A stretch of 64,000 nucleotides of DNA, taken from NCBI RefSeq assembly GCF_034351645.1, contig NZ_CP133782.1, positions 315,001-379,000 on the forward strand, read 5' to 3'. Under the pieces are notes generated by a model. That model searched no databases. It was not told the origin of the DNA and was given only the letters and a program-made list of their open reading frames with translations. A program made the position numbers and the translations under genes. Below are positions 1 through 10,626 of this stretch, piece by piece. The DNA is from Pseudomonas sp. DC1.2. GTDB taxonomy: Bacteria > Pseudomonadota > Gammaproteobacteria > Pseudomonadales > Pseudomonadaceae. How positions within the stretch are numbered: the stretch's first letter is position 1; the number at the start of each line of letters is the position of its first letter.

Positions 1-1341
1 GTTGAAGCTGTAGTCGCTGGCACGGTGCTTGGACAGATCGGCATATTTCACCGCGCCAATGCCCACGACCTTGGCGATATTGCGCAGTTCGTCTTCGGCC
101 AGCTCCGGGTTTTTTTCTTTCACCAGTGTGTAGGCGCGGTCCTTGGCTTCGTTCAGCAGGTCGATTAGCTTCACAGTGCCGCCATCACGGGTCTTGAACG
201 GACGGCCATCGGCGCCGTTCATGGTGCCGAAGCCCATGTGTTCCATGTCCATCGGGTGCGTGACAAAACCGGCCAGGCGCGCGACCTGGAACACTTGCTG
301 GAAGTGCAAAGCCTGGCGCTGATCGACGAAGTACAGCGCGCGATCAGCTTTCAGTGTGCCGCTGCGATAGCGCACGGCGGCGAGGTCGGTGGTGGCGTAG
401 AGGTAGCCGCCGTCAGCCTTAACGATGATCACCGGCAGCGGGTCGCCATCGGCGTTCTTGAATTCATCAAGGAACACGCATTGCGCGCCGTTACTTTCGA
501 CCAGCAAACCTTTGGCCTTGAGGTCGTTGACCACGTTGATCAGGTCGTCGTTGTAGGCGCTTTCGCCCATCACGTCGGCCATGCTCAGTTTGACGTTCAG
601 TTGTTGATAGATCGCTTGGCAGTGGGACAGTGAGATGTCGCGGAAACGCGACCACAGCGCCAGGCATTCAGCGTCGCCGGCCTGCAATTTCACCACCAGG
701 CCGCGGGCACGGTCCGCGAACTCTGCGGATTCGTCGAAGCGTTGTTTGGCGGCGCGGTAGAAGTTTTCCAGGTCTGACAGCTCGTCGCTGGTGATCGGGT
801 TTTCTTGCAGGTACGCCATCAGCATGCCGAACTGGGTGCCCCAGTCACCGACATGGTTTTGACGGATAACCGTGTCGCCGAGGAACTCCAACACCCGGGC
901 CACGCCGTCGCCAATGATGGTTGAGCGCAAATGGCCAACGTGCATTTCTTTGGCCAGGTTAGGCGCTGAAAGATCCACCACGGTGCGCTGCAACGGGCCG
1001 GCCTTGCGCACGCCAACGTTGTTGTCAGCCAGGGCCGCGTCCAGCCGCGAGGCCAGGGCCTGGGTGTTCTGGAAGAAGTTCAGGAAGCCTGGGCCGGCGA
1101 TTTCGGTCTTGGTGACGTTTTCATCAGTCGGCAGCGCGGCGATGATTTTTTCCGCGAGGTCACGCGGCTTCATGCCAGCGGGTTTGGCCAACATCATGGC
1201 GATGTTGCTGGCGAAGTCGCCGTTCTTCTTGTCACGGGAGTTTTCCACCTGGATCGCCGGCGACAGGCCTTCAGGCAACACACCTTCGTTGACGAGTTGG
1301 GTGATGGCTTGTTGGATCAGCTGGCGAATGGTGTCTTTCAT
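1..1341 (-). CDS. argS: Arginyl-tRNA synthetase, 3' end cut by window edge
   Basis: Charges tRNA-Arg with arginine in the cytoplasm. The first 447 codons are present; the anticodon-binding C-terminal part lies outside the window. The protein starts [13 protein letters not shown], with the N-terminal Arg-specific domain, then the class I signature [14 protein letters not shown] (HVGH = HIGH motif) near residue 130, then the Rossmann catalytic core. The ATG at 1341 follows a purine-rich stretch. The gene order argS-priA-rpmE is the one known in Pseudomonas. Identification is secure; only the end is missing. Confidence 0.96.
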   Translation of the reverse strand, partial: MKDTIRQLIQQAITQLVNEGVLPEGLSPAIQVENSRDKKNGDFASNIAMMLAKPAGMKPRDLAEKIIAALPTDENVTKTEIAGPGFLNFFQNTQALASRLDAALADNNVGVRKAGPLQRTVVDLSAPNLAKEMHVGHLRSTIIGDGVARVLEFLGDTVIRQNHVGDWGTQFGMLMAYLQENPITSDELSDLENFYRAAKQRFDESAEFADRARGLVVKLQAGDAECLALWSRFRDISLSHCQAIYQQLNVKLSMADVMGESAYNDDLINVVNDLKAKGLLVESNGAQCVFLDEFKNADGDPLPVIIVKADGGYLYATTDLAAVRYRSGTLKADRALYFVDQRQALHFQQVFQVARLAGFVTHPMDMEHMGFGTMNGADGRPFKTRDGGTVKLIDLLNEAKDRAYTLVKEKNPELAEDELRNIAKVVGIGAVKYADLSKHRASDYSFN

Positions 1342-1530
1342 GGTGGTCTCTGTCGACCGCAAGCGCGGCGGCGCTTTGATGCGCGGGTGGAAAAACTGGG
1401 CATTATCCGTGGCGAACACGGGCTTGCCAACTATAGCGGGCAGGTTATGGGTCTGTGGTGACAAATCAGGCCTCTTCGCATGCCGGTTTGCTCCCCAACG
1501 ATGGCCGTCGGGCCACACGCGCACCGCAGA

Positions 1531-1544
1531 GCGAGCTTGCTCGC
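1531..1544. repeat. REP-like palindrome between argS and priA
   Basis: A perfect short inverted repeat, GCGAGC-TT-GCTCGC, lies just past the 3' end of priA in the 219-bp gap between priA and argS. Cores of this kind (GCGAGCAAGCTCGC) are common extragenic repeats in fluorescent pseudomonads. I see no gene in this gap. Confidence 0.5.
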
Positions 1545-1560
1545 AACAGCAAGCCAACCC

Positions 1561-3780
1561 TTAATACAAATCGACGGGATCAACGTCCAAAGACCAGCGT
1601 ACCGCCCGCCCGCTGGGCATTTGTTCCAGCACCAGCAGCCAATTGTTGAGCAGTCGGTGCAGCGGTGCGCGGGCTGATGCTTGCAACAACAACTGCGCAC
1701 GATAACGCCCGGCCCGGCGTTCCATTGGCGCCGGCACCGGCCCCAGCAATTCAATACCGGTCAGTTTCTGCTCGGCCAACAAGTGTTCGGCGGCGCTGCA
1801 CGCTTCATCAAGAAACGCTTCAGCCTGCCCTGGCTTGTGTGCTTCGGCGCGCAGCAACGCCAAGTGCGAAAACGGCGGCAGCCCCGCCGACCGGCGCTCG
1901 CTCAAGGCTTGTTCGGCGAAGGCGAAATAGCCCTGTTCGGTTAATTGCACCAGTAGCGGGTGGTCCGCCAAGTGCGTCTGAATGATCACTTTGCCCGGCT
2001 CTTCTGCCCGGCCCGCGCGTCCTGCAACCTGCACAATCAACTGCGCCATGCGCTCGCTGGCGCGGAAGTCGCCTGAGAACAGACCGCCGTCGGCATCCAG
2101 GATCGAGACCAGGGTCACCCTCGGGAAGTGATGTCCTTTGGCAAGCATCTGCGTGCCGACCAGAATGCACGGCTGGCCCTTCTGAATGGTGGCAAACAGC
2201 TGATTCATCGCATCTTTGCGCGAGGTGCTGTCACGGTCGACCCGCAGCACCGGTACGTCCGGAAATAGAATCGCCAGCCGTTCTTCAGCGCGTTCGGTGC
2301 CGGCACCCACGGGCCGCAAATCGACCTTGCCGCACTTCGGGCAATGCCTGGGCACACGTTCGACGTAACCACAGTGGTGGCAGCGCAACTCGCCTGAGCG
2401 TTGGTGTACGGTCATCCGCGCATCGCAGCGCTGGCATTCGGACATCCAGCCGCAGTCATGGCAGAGCAGTGTCGGTGCGAAGCCGCGACGGTTGAGAAAC
2501 ACCAATACTTGCTGGCCGGCCGCCAGGGTTTGGCCGATGGCTTGCTGCATCGGTCCGGAAATACCGCTATCGAGAGGACGACTTTTCACATCCAGACGCA
2601 GGAATCGCGGTTGTTTAGCCCCCCCGGCCCGTTCGTTCAGGCGTAGGAGCCCATAACGACCGGTGTAGGCGTTGTGCAGGCTTTCCAGGGAAGGCGTGGC
2701 AGAGCCGAGGACAATCGGGATGTTTTCCTGGCGGGCACGAACCAGCGCAAGATCCCGTGCGTGGTAGCGCAGGCCTTCCTGCTGTTTATAGGAGCCATCG
2801 TGCTCTTCGTCGATGATGATCAGCCCGGGATTTTTCATCGGCGTGAACAGCGCCGAACGGGTGCCGATAATAATGTCCGCCTCGCCGTCTCGCGCGGCAA
2901 GCCAGGCTTCGAGGCGCTCGCGGTCGTTAACCGCCGAGTGGATCAGGGCGATGCGTGCATTGAAGCGTTGCTCGAACCGCGCCAGGGTCTGCGGGCCGAG
3001 GTTGATCTCGGGGATTAACACCAGCGCTTGTTTACCGGCCTCCAGGGTTTCGCGGATCAGCTGTAAATAGACTTCGGTTTTGCCGCTGCCAGTGACCCCG
3101 GCCAGCAGGAACGCGTGATAACTGTCGAAGCCTGCGCGGATGGCTTCGTAAGCGGCGCGCTGTTCCGGGTTGAGTGGCAGCTCCGGCTGCGCCAGCCAGT
3201 GCTCGTGGCGGGCGCCGGGGGCGTGCTTGCGGATTTCCACCTGCACCAGATCTTTGGCCAGCAACAGGTCCAGGCTGTCTTTGCTCAACATCAGTTTGCT
3301 CAGCAACTGATGGGCGACGCCGTGAGGATGTTGCGCCAGGGTCGCGAGGGCCTCGCGTTGGCGAGGCGCGCGGGCGATGCGTGGGTCATCCAGGCTGGCG
3401 CCTGGCGCGGCGGACCAGAAGCGCTCCTGGCGAGCTTCGGCCAGTTCGCCCTGACGCAGCAGTACCGGCAATGCCCAGCTCAGCGTATCGCCGAGGCTGT
3501 GTTGATAATACTGAGAGGTCCACAGGCACAGTTTGAACAATGCCGGCGGCAGCGGTGGCGTAGCGTCGAGCAGGGCCAGGGCCGGTTTAAGCTTTTCTAC
3601 AGGCACTTCACTGTGATCGGTGACTTCCACCAAAATACCGATCATCTCCCGCCGGCCGAATGGCACCCGCAGGCGCATGCCCGGCTGCAACTGGGCGCGC
3701 AGAACCCCGGCCGGGGCGCGGTAATCGAACAGGCGGCGCAGGGGCGAAGGCAGGGCTAGGCGCAAAATGGCGTCGGGCAC
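1561..3780 (-). CDS. priA: Primosomal replication restart helicase PriA
   Basis: Superfamily 2 DNA helicase (739 aa) that recognises stalled forks and reloads the replisome. Seen: an N-terminal DNA-binding domain (to about residue 190), Walker A GVTGSGKTE near 230, the DEEH box (IIIDEEHDGSYKQ) near 325, and a cysteine-rich zinc insertion (CHDCGW..CQRC..CHHC..CPKC) around 440-480, followed by the second helicase lobe (TQMLAKGHHFPRVTLV, QVAGRAGR). Length matches the family. The start MPDAILRLALPSP is the usual PriA N-terminus. Probably transcribed alone toward argS. Confidence 0.97.
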   Translation of the reverse strand: MPDAILRLALPSPLRRLFDYRAPAGVLRAQLQPGMRLRVPFGRREMIGILVEVTDHSEVPVEKLKPALALLDATPPLPPALFKLCLWTSQYYQHSLGDTLSWALPVLLRQGELAEARQERFWSAAPGASLDDPRIARAPRQREALATLAQHPHGVAHQLLSKLMLSKDSLDLLLAKDLVQVEIRKHAPGARHEHWLAQPELPLNPEQRAAYEAIRAGFDSYHAFLLAGVTGSGKTEVYLQLIRETLEAGKQALVLIPEINLGPQTLARFEQRFNARIALIHSAVNDRERLEAWLAARDGEADIIIGTRSALFTPMKNPGLIIIDEEHDGSYKQQEGLRYHARDLALVRARQENIPIVLGSATPSLESLHNAYTGRYGLLRLNERAGGAKQPRFLRLDVKSRPLDSGISGPMQQAIGQTLAAGQQVLVFLNRRGFAPTLLCHDCGWMSECQRCDARMTVHQRSGELRCHHCGYVERVPRHCPKCGKVDLRPVGAGTERAEERLAILFPDVPVLRVDRDSTSRKDAMNQLFATIQKGQPCILVGTQMLAKGHHFPRVTLVSILDADGGLFSGDFRASERMAQLIVQVAGRAGRAEEPGKVIIQTHLADHPLLVQLTEQGYFAFAEQALSERRSAGLPPFSHLALLRAEAHKPGQAEAFLDEACSAAEHLLAEQKLTGIELLGPVPAPMERRAGRYRAQLLLQASARAPLHRLLNNWLLVLEQMPSGRAVRWSLDVDPVDLY

Positions 3781-3886
3781 GCGGGGGATTCTCGTTGGGC
3801 GGGCAATAAATGAAAGGCTGTGCGCATCACCGGTGGGGGCGTGCTAAGTGGCGGGAGCCTAGCAGACGACTGGTGTAAGCGACAGC

Positions 3887-3914
3887 TTGCGTGATTGCCA
3901 TTGTCTGGTAGAAT
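3887..3914 (+). promoter_or_regulatory. Candidate sigma-70 promoter for rpmE
   Basis: TTGCGT at 3887-3892 and TAGAAT at 3909-3914 are separated by 16 bp and lie about 70 bp before the rpmE start, the only gene downstream. The -10 is good, the -35 is weak. Judged by eye only. Confidence 0.35.
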
Positions 3915-3984
3915 CCGCGGCCTAATTACGTGCGGTATTCAACAATAGTGTTGAGTGGCGGCACGCTAGCCTGAGGAATACACC

Positions 3985-4218
3985 ATGAAAGCCGATATCC
4001 ATCCAGCATACGAAACCATCCAAGTAACTTGCAGCTGCGGCAACAAGTTCGAAACTCGTTCGAACCTGTGCAAACCACTGGGTACTGACGTATGCAACGA
4101 GTGCCACCCGTTCTACACCGGTAAGCAGAAGACTCTGGATACTGGCGGTCGTGTACAGCGCTTCGCAGACCGTTTCGGTGCTTTCGGCAAAGCCAAGGCT
4201 CCTGCTGCTGCAGAGTAA
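3985..4218 (+). CDS. rpmE: 50S ribosomal protein L31
   Basis: Small protein of the large ribosomal subunit, 77 aa. It has the zinc-binding (C+) form: cysteines 16 and 18 in CSCGNKF and 37 and 40 in CNECHPF, then the conserved FYTGKQK and [12 protein letters not shown] segments. The C-terminal alanine-rich tail (KAKAPAAAE) is a common Pseudomonas extension. Two terminator hairpins follow directly. Zinc-binding L31 is normally replaced by a C- paralogue under zinc limitation; no such paralogue is in this window. Confidence 0.97.
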   Translation: MKADIHPAYETIQVTCSCGNKFETRSNLCKPLGTDVCNECHPFYTGKQKTLDTGGRVQRFADRFGAFGKAKAPAAAE

Positions 4219-4223
4219 GGCTG

Positions 4224-4242
4224 AAAAGCCCGATGGGCTTTT
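4224..4242 (+). terminator. rpmE terminator, first hairpin
   Basis: AAAAGCCC-gat-GGGCTTTT, a perfect 8-bp stem with a 3-nt loop, starting 5 nt after the rpmE stop codon and ending in four T. Confidence 0.75.
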
Positions 4243-4252
4243 CCCAGCTGTT

Positions 4253-4283
4253 AAAAAAGGCGTCCCTTGCGGGCGCCTTTTTT
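4253..4283 (+). terminator. rpmE terminator, second hairpin
   Basis: AAAAAAGGCG and CGCCTTTTTT form a 10-bp stem around an 11-nt loop. A-tract and T-tract make it able to act in both directions. It lies right before the thermonuclease remnant. Confidence 0.75.
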
Positions 4284-4286
4284 GTG

Positions 4287-4717
4287 TCCGCTGTTCGCCG
4301 CCAGCAACGGGCGTGTCGGTAGCGCCGAATGTCGCGCCAGTCGACTGCCAACAATCCGCGGAACGCCGTGCGCGTCAGAGTGGGCTCGCACTGTGGCGAC
4401 ACTCTCCTGTGCTGAAAGCAGAGCAGATCAGCCCGTCTGTTTTCGTTGTGCTCCGCGGGCGTGTGAGCAACGTTCAGCGCAATCGCGGTGGGATTTTGAT
4501 CGATTTGCAGGGTTCGGTTGTATTGCACGTTGCACCCAATGGGCTGCGACAGTTTGATAGCGCTGCTCTTGAGTGGCTCAAAGGCAGGTAAGTAGAGGCT
4601 CGTGGCTGGGTTCTGGGCCGTTCACGCCGTGGCGGGCTCAAGGAGAGGTTGTCGCGCTGGCGGTAACCTCTTAGTGATCCGTCGATGCTGAATGCAATGC
4701 AGTCTGAAAAATTGTAG
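4287..4717 (+). pseudogene. Remnant of a thermonuclease (SNase-like) gene, C-terminal part
   Basis: One frame reads VSVAPNVAPVDCQQSAERR, then GLALWRHSPVL, then VVLRGRVSNVQRNRGG and ILIDLQGSVVLHVAPNGL. This resembles the C-terminal half of the exported thermonuclease-family protein that follows rpmE in other pseudomonads. After an in-frame TAA (4589-4591) the same frame continues with VEARGWVLGRSRRGGLK, meets a second TAA (4664-4666), then reads PLSDPSMLNAMQ to a stop at 4715-4717. A short match in another frame (LFAASNGRVG, about 4290-4320) suggests an internal deletion. The N-terminal catalytic half is gone, so no nuclease is made. The homology is from memory of the family, not a search. Confidence 0.65.
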
Positions 4718-4794
4718 ACATTTTTTCTTTTGATTGTGAACAGTAAGACCCTTGTGCGCCGTGGCTCTTGGCCCAAAGTCGTAGGGCTGGGCGC

Positions 4795-4823
4795 TTGACA
4801 GGGGTGACTGGTCAGTCTTGTAG
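4795..4823 (+). promoter_or_regulatory. Candidate promoter of the malic enzyme gene
   Basis: A perfect -35 TTGACA at 4795-4800 is followed after 17 bp by TTGTAG (4818-4823), a poor -10. It lies 65 bp before the malic enzyme start. The -35 is convincing; the -10 is not. Confidence 0.3.
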
Positions 4824-4887
4824 GGACTTTACGAGACGCGTATCCTCGGCGGTCCGTCTGTCCAACAGTAAAAAGCGGAATGCCCAC

Positions 4888-6156
4888 ATGTCTGATTTGA
4901 AAACTGCCGCTCTCGAATATCATGCCTATCCTCGTCCAGGGAAGCTGAGTGTCGAGCTCACCAAGGCCACTGCTACCGCCCGCGATCTGTCGCTGGCCTA
5001 CAGCCCCGGCGTAGCAGAACCAGTACGCGAAATCGCCCGCGATCCTGAACTGGCCTACAAATACACCGGCAAGGGCAACCTGGTTGCAGTCATTTCCGAT
5101 GGCACCGCGATTCTCGGCCTGGGTAATCTCGGTCCATTGGCTTCCAAGCCCGTCATGGAAGGTAAAGGCGTGTTGTTCAAGCGCTTTGCCGGTATCGACG
5201 TGTTCGACATCGAAGTCGACGCTGAAAGCCCGCAAGCTTTCATCGACACCGTTAAACGTATCTCCATCACGTTCGGTGGTATCAACCTGGAAGACATCAA
5301 GGCGCCAGAGTGCTTTGAGATCGAACGTGCTCTGATCGAGCAGTGCGACATTCCGGTGTTCCACGATGACCAGCACGGCACTGCGATCGTTACCGCGGCC
5401 GGCATGATCAACGCCTTGGAAATCGCTGGTAAAACCCTGGCTGACGCCAAGATCGTCTGCCTCGGCGCCGGTGCGGCCGCCATCTCCTGCATGAAATTGC
5501 TGGTGAGCATGGGTGCCAACATCGAAAACATCTTCATGGTTGACCGCACCGGTGTGATCCACTCCGGCCGTGACGACCTCAACCAGTACAAAGCTGTCTT
5601 CGCGCACGCGACCGACAAGCGCACCCTGGCAGACGCCCTGACCGGTGCTGACGTGTTCGTCGGCCTGTCCGGCCCGAACCTGCTGAGCGCTGAAGGCCTG
5701 AAGTCCATGGCGGCCAACCCGATCGTGTTCGCGTGTTCGAACCCGGATCCGGAAATCGCCCCGGAACTGGCTCACGCTACCCGTGACGACGTGATCATGG
5801 CGACTGGCCGTTCGGACTACCCGAACCAGGTCAACAACGTACTCGGCTTCCCGTTCATCTTCCGTGGTGCTCTGGACGTTCGCGCCAAGCGTATCAACGA
5901 AGAAATGAAAGTGGCTGCGGCCAACGCCCTGCGCGAACTGGCCAAGCTGCCAGTGCCTCAGGAAGTGTGCGACGCCTATGGCGGCATCAAGCTGGAATTC
6001 GGTCGTGAGTACATCATCCCGAAACCAATGGATGCACGTCTTATCACCGTGATCTCCGATGCCGTGGCCAAGGCTGCGATCGAGACCGGTGTGGCAACCC
6101 TGCCGTACCCGAAGAACTACCCGCTGAAAAGCGTGGATGACGTGTTCAACGGCTAA
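4888..6156 (+). CDS. maeB: Malic enzyme, short form without phosphotransacetylase domain
   Basis: Oxidative decarboxylation of malate to pyruvate with NAD(P)+ in the cytoplasm, supplying pyruvate and reducing power. 422 aa. Seen: N-terminal malic domain with SLAYSPGVAEP near residue 36 and ECFEIERAL plus HDDQHGTAIV near 140-165, then a Rossmann domain with CLGAGAAAISC near 195 and ACSNPDPEI near 290. E. coli MaeB is about 760 aa because of an added phosphotransacetylase-like domain that is absent here, as in other pseudomonads. Start chosen at MSDLKTAALEYH, since the 40 upstream codons of the open frame do not look like protein. The cofactor (NAD or NADP) cannot be read from the sequence. Confidence 0.92.
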   Translation: MSDLKTAALEYHAYPRPGKLSVELTKATATARDLSLAYSPGVAEPVREIARDPELAYKYTGKGNLVAVISDGTAILGLGNLGPLASKPVMEGKGVLFKRFAGIDVFDIEVDAESPQAFIDTVKRISITFGGINLEDIKAPECFEIERALIEQCDIPVFHDDQHGTAIVTAAGMINALEIAGKTLADAKIVCLGAGAAAISCMKLLVSMGANIENIFMVDRTGVIHSGRDDLNQYKAVFAHATDKRTLADALTGADVFVGLSGPNLLSAEGLKSMAANPIVFACSNPDPEIAPELAHATRDDVIMATGRSDYPNQVNNVLGFPFIFRGALDVRAKRINEEMKVAAANALRELAKLPVPQEVCDAYGGIKLEFGREYIIPKPMDARLITVISDAVAKAAIETGVATLPYPKNYPLKSVDDVFNG

Positions 6157-6175
6157 GCCGTTGTAGCGCTTCAAT

Positions 6176-6210
6176 CAAAAGCCCTGGCTCTTATGAGTCG
6201 GGGCTTTTTT
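6176..6210 (+). terminator. Malic enzyme terminator
   Basis: AAAAGCCC-tgg-CTC, loop TTAT, then GAG-tcg-GGGCTTTTTT, about 20 bp after the stop codon, ending in six T. Confidence 0.8.
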
Positions 6211-6281
6211 GTGCGTGTGGATTTTGCAGCGGTTGTAATGGTCTCTTTGCGGGTAAGCCCCGTCGATGCATTTATTAGTGG

Positions 6282-6315
6282 CAAAAAAAGCCCCGCTTCT
6301 CTTGAAGGCGGGGCT
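6282..6315 (-). terminator. ponA terminator
   Basis: On the minus strand AGCCCCGCCTTCAAG pairs with the following AGAAGCGGGGCT (one mismatch region at the loop) and ends in seven T. It sits 20 bp beyond the ponA stop codon, convergent with the malic enzyme terminator. Confidence 0.8.
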
Positions 6316-6334
6316 CTTGCGTTGCGCTACCGGA

Positions 6335-8779
6335 TCAGAACAAATCGATCGGTGCTGCTTCGTCTGCTGGCAGCGGGCTGCCTGGCGCAGTGCCGTTACC
6401 CAGCTCGTTCACTGACGGTGGCGTATCTTCGGCCTTGAACAGCTCGAAGTAGGCCCCAGGCGTGCTTGGGGTCGCTGCGCGACCGCTGACAGGGTCAACC
6501 CTCAGGCTGAGGATGCCTTCCGGTTCGGCCTGCGTATGCGGCGGTTTGCCTTTGAGTGCGGCGCCCATGTAGTTCATCCAGATAGGGAGCGCGACGGTGC
6601 CGCCGAACTCCTTGCGTCCCAAGCTTTCAGGCTGGTCAAAACCGGTCCAGACCGTGGTCACGTAATCGGCGTTGTAGCCGGAAAACCAGGCATCCTTGGA
6701 TTCGTTGGTGGTGCCGGTTTTGCCCGCAATGTCGCTGCGTCCCAAAGCCAGGGCGCGGCGGCCGGTGCCGAGCTTGATCACATCCTCCAGCATGCTGTTG
6801 AGGATGTACGTAGTGCGGCCATCAACGATGCGTTCGGCCACGGCTGGGGTTTGCGGCGCATTGCCTTGAGCGGCAGGCGCCTCGCTTGGGGTCGGGTTGA
6901 CCGTGAACGTCTGGGCGGCCGGTGCGGGGATTCCGTTGGTTGCTGCATCGCCCCGTGGAACGCTCGGCGGGTTGGCGACGAACAGCGTATCGCCATTGCG
7001 GCTTTCGATTTTGTCGATGATGTAAGGGGTGATCTTGTAACCGCCGTTGGCGAAGGTGCTCCAGCCAGTGGCAATTTCCATCGGCGTCAGCGTTGCGGTG
7101 CCCAGGGCCAGCGACAGGTTGCGCGGCAGATCCTGTTTGTTGAAGCCGAAGCGGCTGATGTAGTCGATGGTGCGATCCACGCCCAGTGCCTGCACCAGTC
7201 GGATCGATACCAGGTTGCGCGACTTGTACAGCCCTTCACGCAAGCGGATCGGGCCGAGGAAGGTATTGGTGTCGTTCTTTGGGCGCCAGACTTTATCAAG
7301 GTATTCGTCAACGAACACGATCGGTGCGTCGTTCACCAGGGTGGCGGCGGTGTAGCCATTGTCGAGGGCAGCGCTGTACACGAACGGCTTAAAGCTCGAA
7401 CCCGGCTGACGTTTGGCTTGGAGGGCACGGTTATAGTTGCTTTGCTCGAAGGCGAAACCACCGACCAGGGAGCGGATAGCACCGTTCTGCGGATCAAGGG
7501 ATACCAAGGCGCCTTGTGCCACGGGTATCTGGCTGAACTTCAGCGAATTGTCCGGTTGGCGCTGTACCCGAATCAGGTCGCCGACCTGGGCGACATCCGA
7601 CGGCTGCTTCGGATTGGCGCCCATGCTATTGGTGTTCAGGAACGGACGCGCCCATTTCATGCTGTCCCAGCCGACATGCTCGTCGCCGGTACGGGTCATC
7701 ACTTGCAGACCGTTCTTGTCGATCAGGGTGACGATGGCCGGTTCCAGGCTGCTGACGGTGCGCTGCTTGGTGAGTTCGGTGGCCCATGCTTCACGCGTCT
7801 TGCCCGGCAAGCGCGATTCAGGGCCGCGATAGCCGTGGCGTTGATCGTAGGCCATCAAGCCTTCGTGGACCGCCGTGTTAGCCAGTTCCTGAAGGTTGCT
7901 CGGCACGGTAGTGGTGACGCGGAAACCTTCGGTATAAGCCTCGCTGCCATAACGGCCGACCATTTCGGCCCGAGCCATTTCGGCAATGTACGGCGCGTTC
8001 ACTTCCGGGGTCGGAACGTGATAGCTGGCGTTCAGCGGTTCGTTGATGGCCGCTGTATAGTCGGTCTCGTTAATTTTGCCGAGCTTGTACATGCGCCCCA
8101 GAATCCAGTCGCGTCGCTCTTTGCTACGGGCAGGGTTCGCCAGCGGGTTGAAACGCGAAGGCGCCTTTGGCAAGCCGGCGATCATTGCCATTTGCGCTAG
8201 GCTGACATCACGAATCGATTTACCGTAATAAACCTGCGCTGCGGCCTCGATGCCGTAAGCGCGGTTACCCAGATAGATCTTGTTGACGTACAGTTCGAGG
8301 ATCTCGTCCTTGGTCAACTGTCGTTCGATCTGCAAAGCCAGGAGGATTTCGGTAGTCTTGCGCGAGAAGCTGCGTTCGCTACTCAGGAAAAAGTTTTTCG
8401 CCACCTGCATGGTGATGGTGCTGCCGCCTGACTGGATGTGCCCGCTTTTGACCAGTTGGCTCGCGGCGCGCATCAGGCTGCTGGGATCGACGCCATAGTG
8501 GTTGGCAAAATTGTCGTCTTCAGCACTTAGTAACGCATTAATGAAGTTGGGGGGAATGTCGGCGAAACGGATCGGAGTGCGGCGCATCTCGCCAAATTCT
8601 GCGATTAACTTGTTGTCGCTGCTGTATACCCGGAGAGGAATCTGCAACTGAATGCTTCTCAGTGCCTCCACGGACGGCAATCCCGGACTAAGGTAAAGAT
8701 AGGCGCCGCTGAGACCTAAGAGCAGTCCGCAGAAAACGGCGACGATGGACCAACCGAAAAATTTCAGCAGACGAATCAA
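6335..8779 (-). CDS. ponA: Penicillin-binding protein 1A
   Basis: Bifunctional peptidoglycan synthase (814 aa) anchored in the inner membrane. Seen: a membrane segment at about 10-30; the GT51 glycosyltransferase domain with catalytic Glu87 in EDDNFANHYGVD and GGSTITMQVAKN near 118-129; and the transpeptidase domain with SSFK (Ser461, Lys464), SRN near 525 and KTGTT near 690. An OB-like insertion lies between the domains. Transcribed divergently from pilM, an arrangement conserved in Pseudomonas. The C-terminal tail is Pro/Ala-rich. Confidence 0.97.
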   Translation of the reverse strand: MIRLLKFFGWSIVAVFCGLLLGLSGAYLYLSPGLPSVEALRSIQLQIPLRVYSSDNKLIAEFGEMRRTPIRFADIPPNFINALLSAEDDNFANHYGVDPSSLMRAASQLVKSGHIQSGGSTITMQVAKNFFLSSERSFSRKTTEILLALQIERQLTKDEILELYVNKIYLGNRAYGIEAAAQVYYGKSIRDVSLAQMAMIAGLPKAPSRFNPLANPARSKERRDWILGRMYKLGKINETDYTAAINEPLNASYHVPTPEVNAPYIAEMARAEMVGRYGSEAYTEGFRVTTTVPSNLQELANTAVHEGLMAYDQRHGYRGPESRLPGKTREAWATELTKQRTVSSLEPAIVTLIDKNGLQVMTRTGDEHVGWDSMKWARPFLNTNSMGANPKQPSDVAQVGDLIRVQRQPDNSLKFSQIPVAQGALVSLDPQNGAIRSLVGGFAFEQSNYNRALQAKRQPGSSFKPFVYSAALDNGYTAATLVNDAPIVFVDEYLDKVWRPKNDTNTFLGPIRLREGLYKSRNLVSIRLVQALGVDRTIDYISRFGFNKQDLPRNLSLALGTATLTPMEIATGWSTFANGGYKITPYIIDKIESRNGDTLFVANPPSVPRGDAATNGIPAPAAQTFTVNPTPSEAPAAQGNAPQTPAVAERIVDGRTTYILNSMLEDVIKLGTGRRALALGRSDIAGKTGTTNESKDAWFSGYNADYVTTVWTGFDQPESLGRKEFGGTVALPIWMNYMGAALKGKPPHTQAEPEGILSLRVDPVSGRAATPSTPGAYFELFKAEDTPPSVNELGNGTAPGSPLPADEAAPIDLF

Positions 8780-8880
8780 GGCTTTTGGACATCCAGGGCA
8801 AAGAATGAATTTGGCGTCAGGGTCTCGGCTAAACAGAGAACGACCCGCGCAGGCAGTAAAAGCGGAAAAAAACGCTGGGC

Positions 8881-8886
8881 ATTATA
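8881..8886 (-). promoter_or_regulatory. Candidate -10 element of the ponA promoter
   Basis: Read on the minus strand the sequence is a perfect TATAAT, 102 bp before the ponA ATG. I do not find a good -35 at 16-18 bp spacing. The pilM promoter must also lie in this 215-bp divergent region, but I could not pick one. Confidence 0.35.
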
Positions 8887-8967
8887 AGCATTTTTCCGTG
8901 GGGAGCGTCATTTGCGCTTCTGTCAAGACGGGGCGATTTAACGCGTTGCATATTACAGAGTCCGTAA

Positions 8968-10059
<1,092 letters not shown>

Positions 10060-10626
10060 ATGGCGCGGATCAATCTTTTACCTTGGCGCGAAGAGCTGCG
10101 CGAAGAACGCCGCAAGCGTTTTCTCCTGATGTTGGTGGGGGTGCTGGTCGGCTCCGTTGGCTTGATTTTGATTGCCGATCAGGTCATCAATGCCGACATC
10201 GATCAGCAAGTTGCCCGAAATGAATATCTTGGCAAGCAGATCGCTGTGGTCGATGAACGCATCACGCAGATCAGTGACCTCAAGGCTCGTCGCCAGCAAT
10301 TGGTAGAGCGCATGCGTATCATCCAGGACCTGCAAGGTCATCGGCAGGTCAGTGGGCGAATTTTTGACCAGTTGGCGCGCACCTTGCCGGACGGTGTGTA
10401 TTTCACCGAAGTGAAAATGGTCGGCAAGACGCTATCCCTCAAGGGGGCCGCAGAGTCGAACAATAAAGTCTCGGAGCTGATGCGCAATCTGGAGGCGTCC
10501 GACTGGTTCGATGCACCCAGTCTGACAGAGGTTAAGGCAGCGACCGCCGGGCAACTGGATCAGGCTAACGTCTTTCAATTGAGTGTCCAGCAAACTCAGC
10601 CTTCTGATCTGGAGGACGGTAAATGA
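10060..10626 (+). CDS. pilN: Type IV pilus assembly protein PilN
   Basis: Bitopic inner-membrane protein, 188 aa. The conserved cytoplasmic tail MARINLLPWREELREER (INLLPWR is the PilM-binding motif) is followed by one membrane segment (about 22-43) and a periplasmic coiled coil and ferredoxin-like domain that pairs with PilO. Its stop overlaps the pilO start (ATGA), so translation is coupled. Confidence 0.95.
   Translation: MARINLLPWREELREERRKRFLLMLVGVLVGSVGLILIADQVINADIDQQVARNEYLGKQIAVVDERITQISDLKARRQQLVERMRIIQDLQGHRQVSGRIFDQLARTLPDGVYFTEVKMVGKTLSLKGAAESNNKVSELMRNLEASDWFDAPSLTEVKAATAGQLDQANVFQLSVQQTQPSDLEDGK

Noticed and set aside
4474..6174. Long minus-strand frame across the malic enzyme gene
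   Set aside because: Antisense shadow of a secure gene with no ribosome site or recognisable domain.
6536..8200. Long plus-strand frame inside ponA
   Set aside because: Antisense shadow of ponA; no family resemblance.
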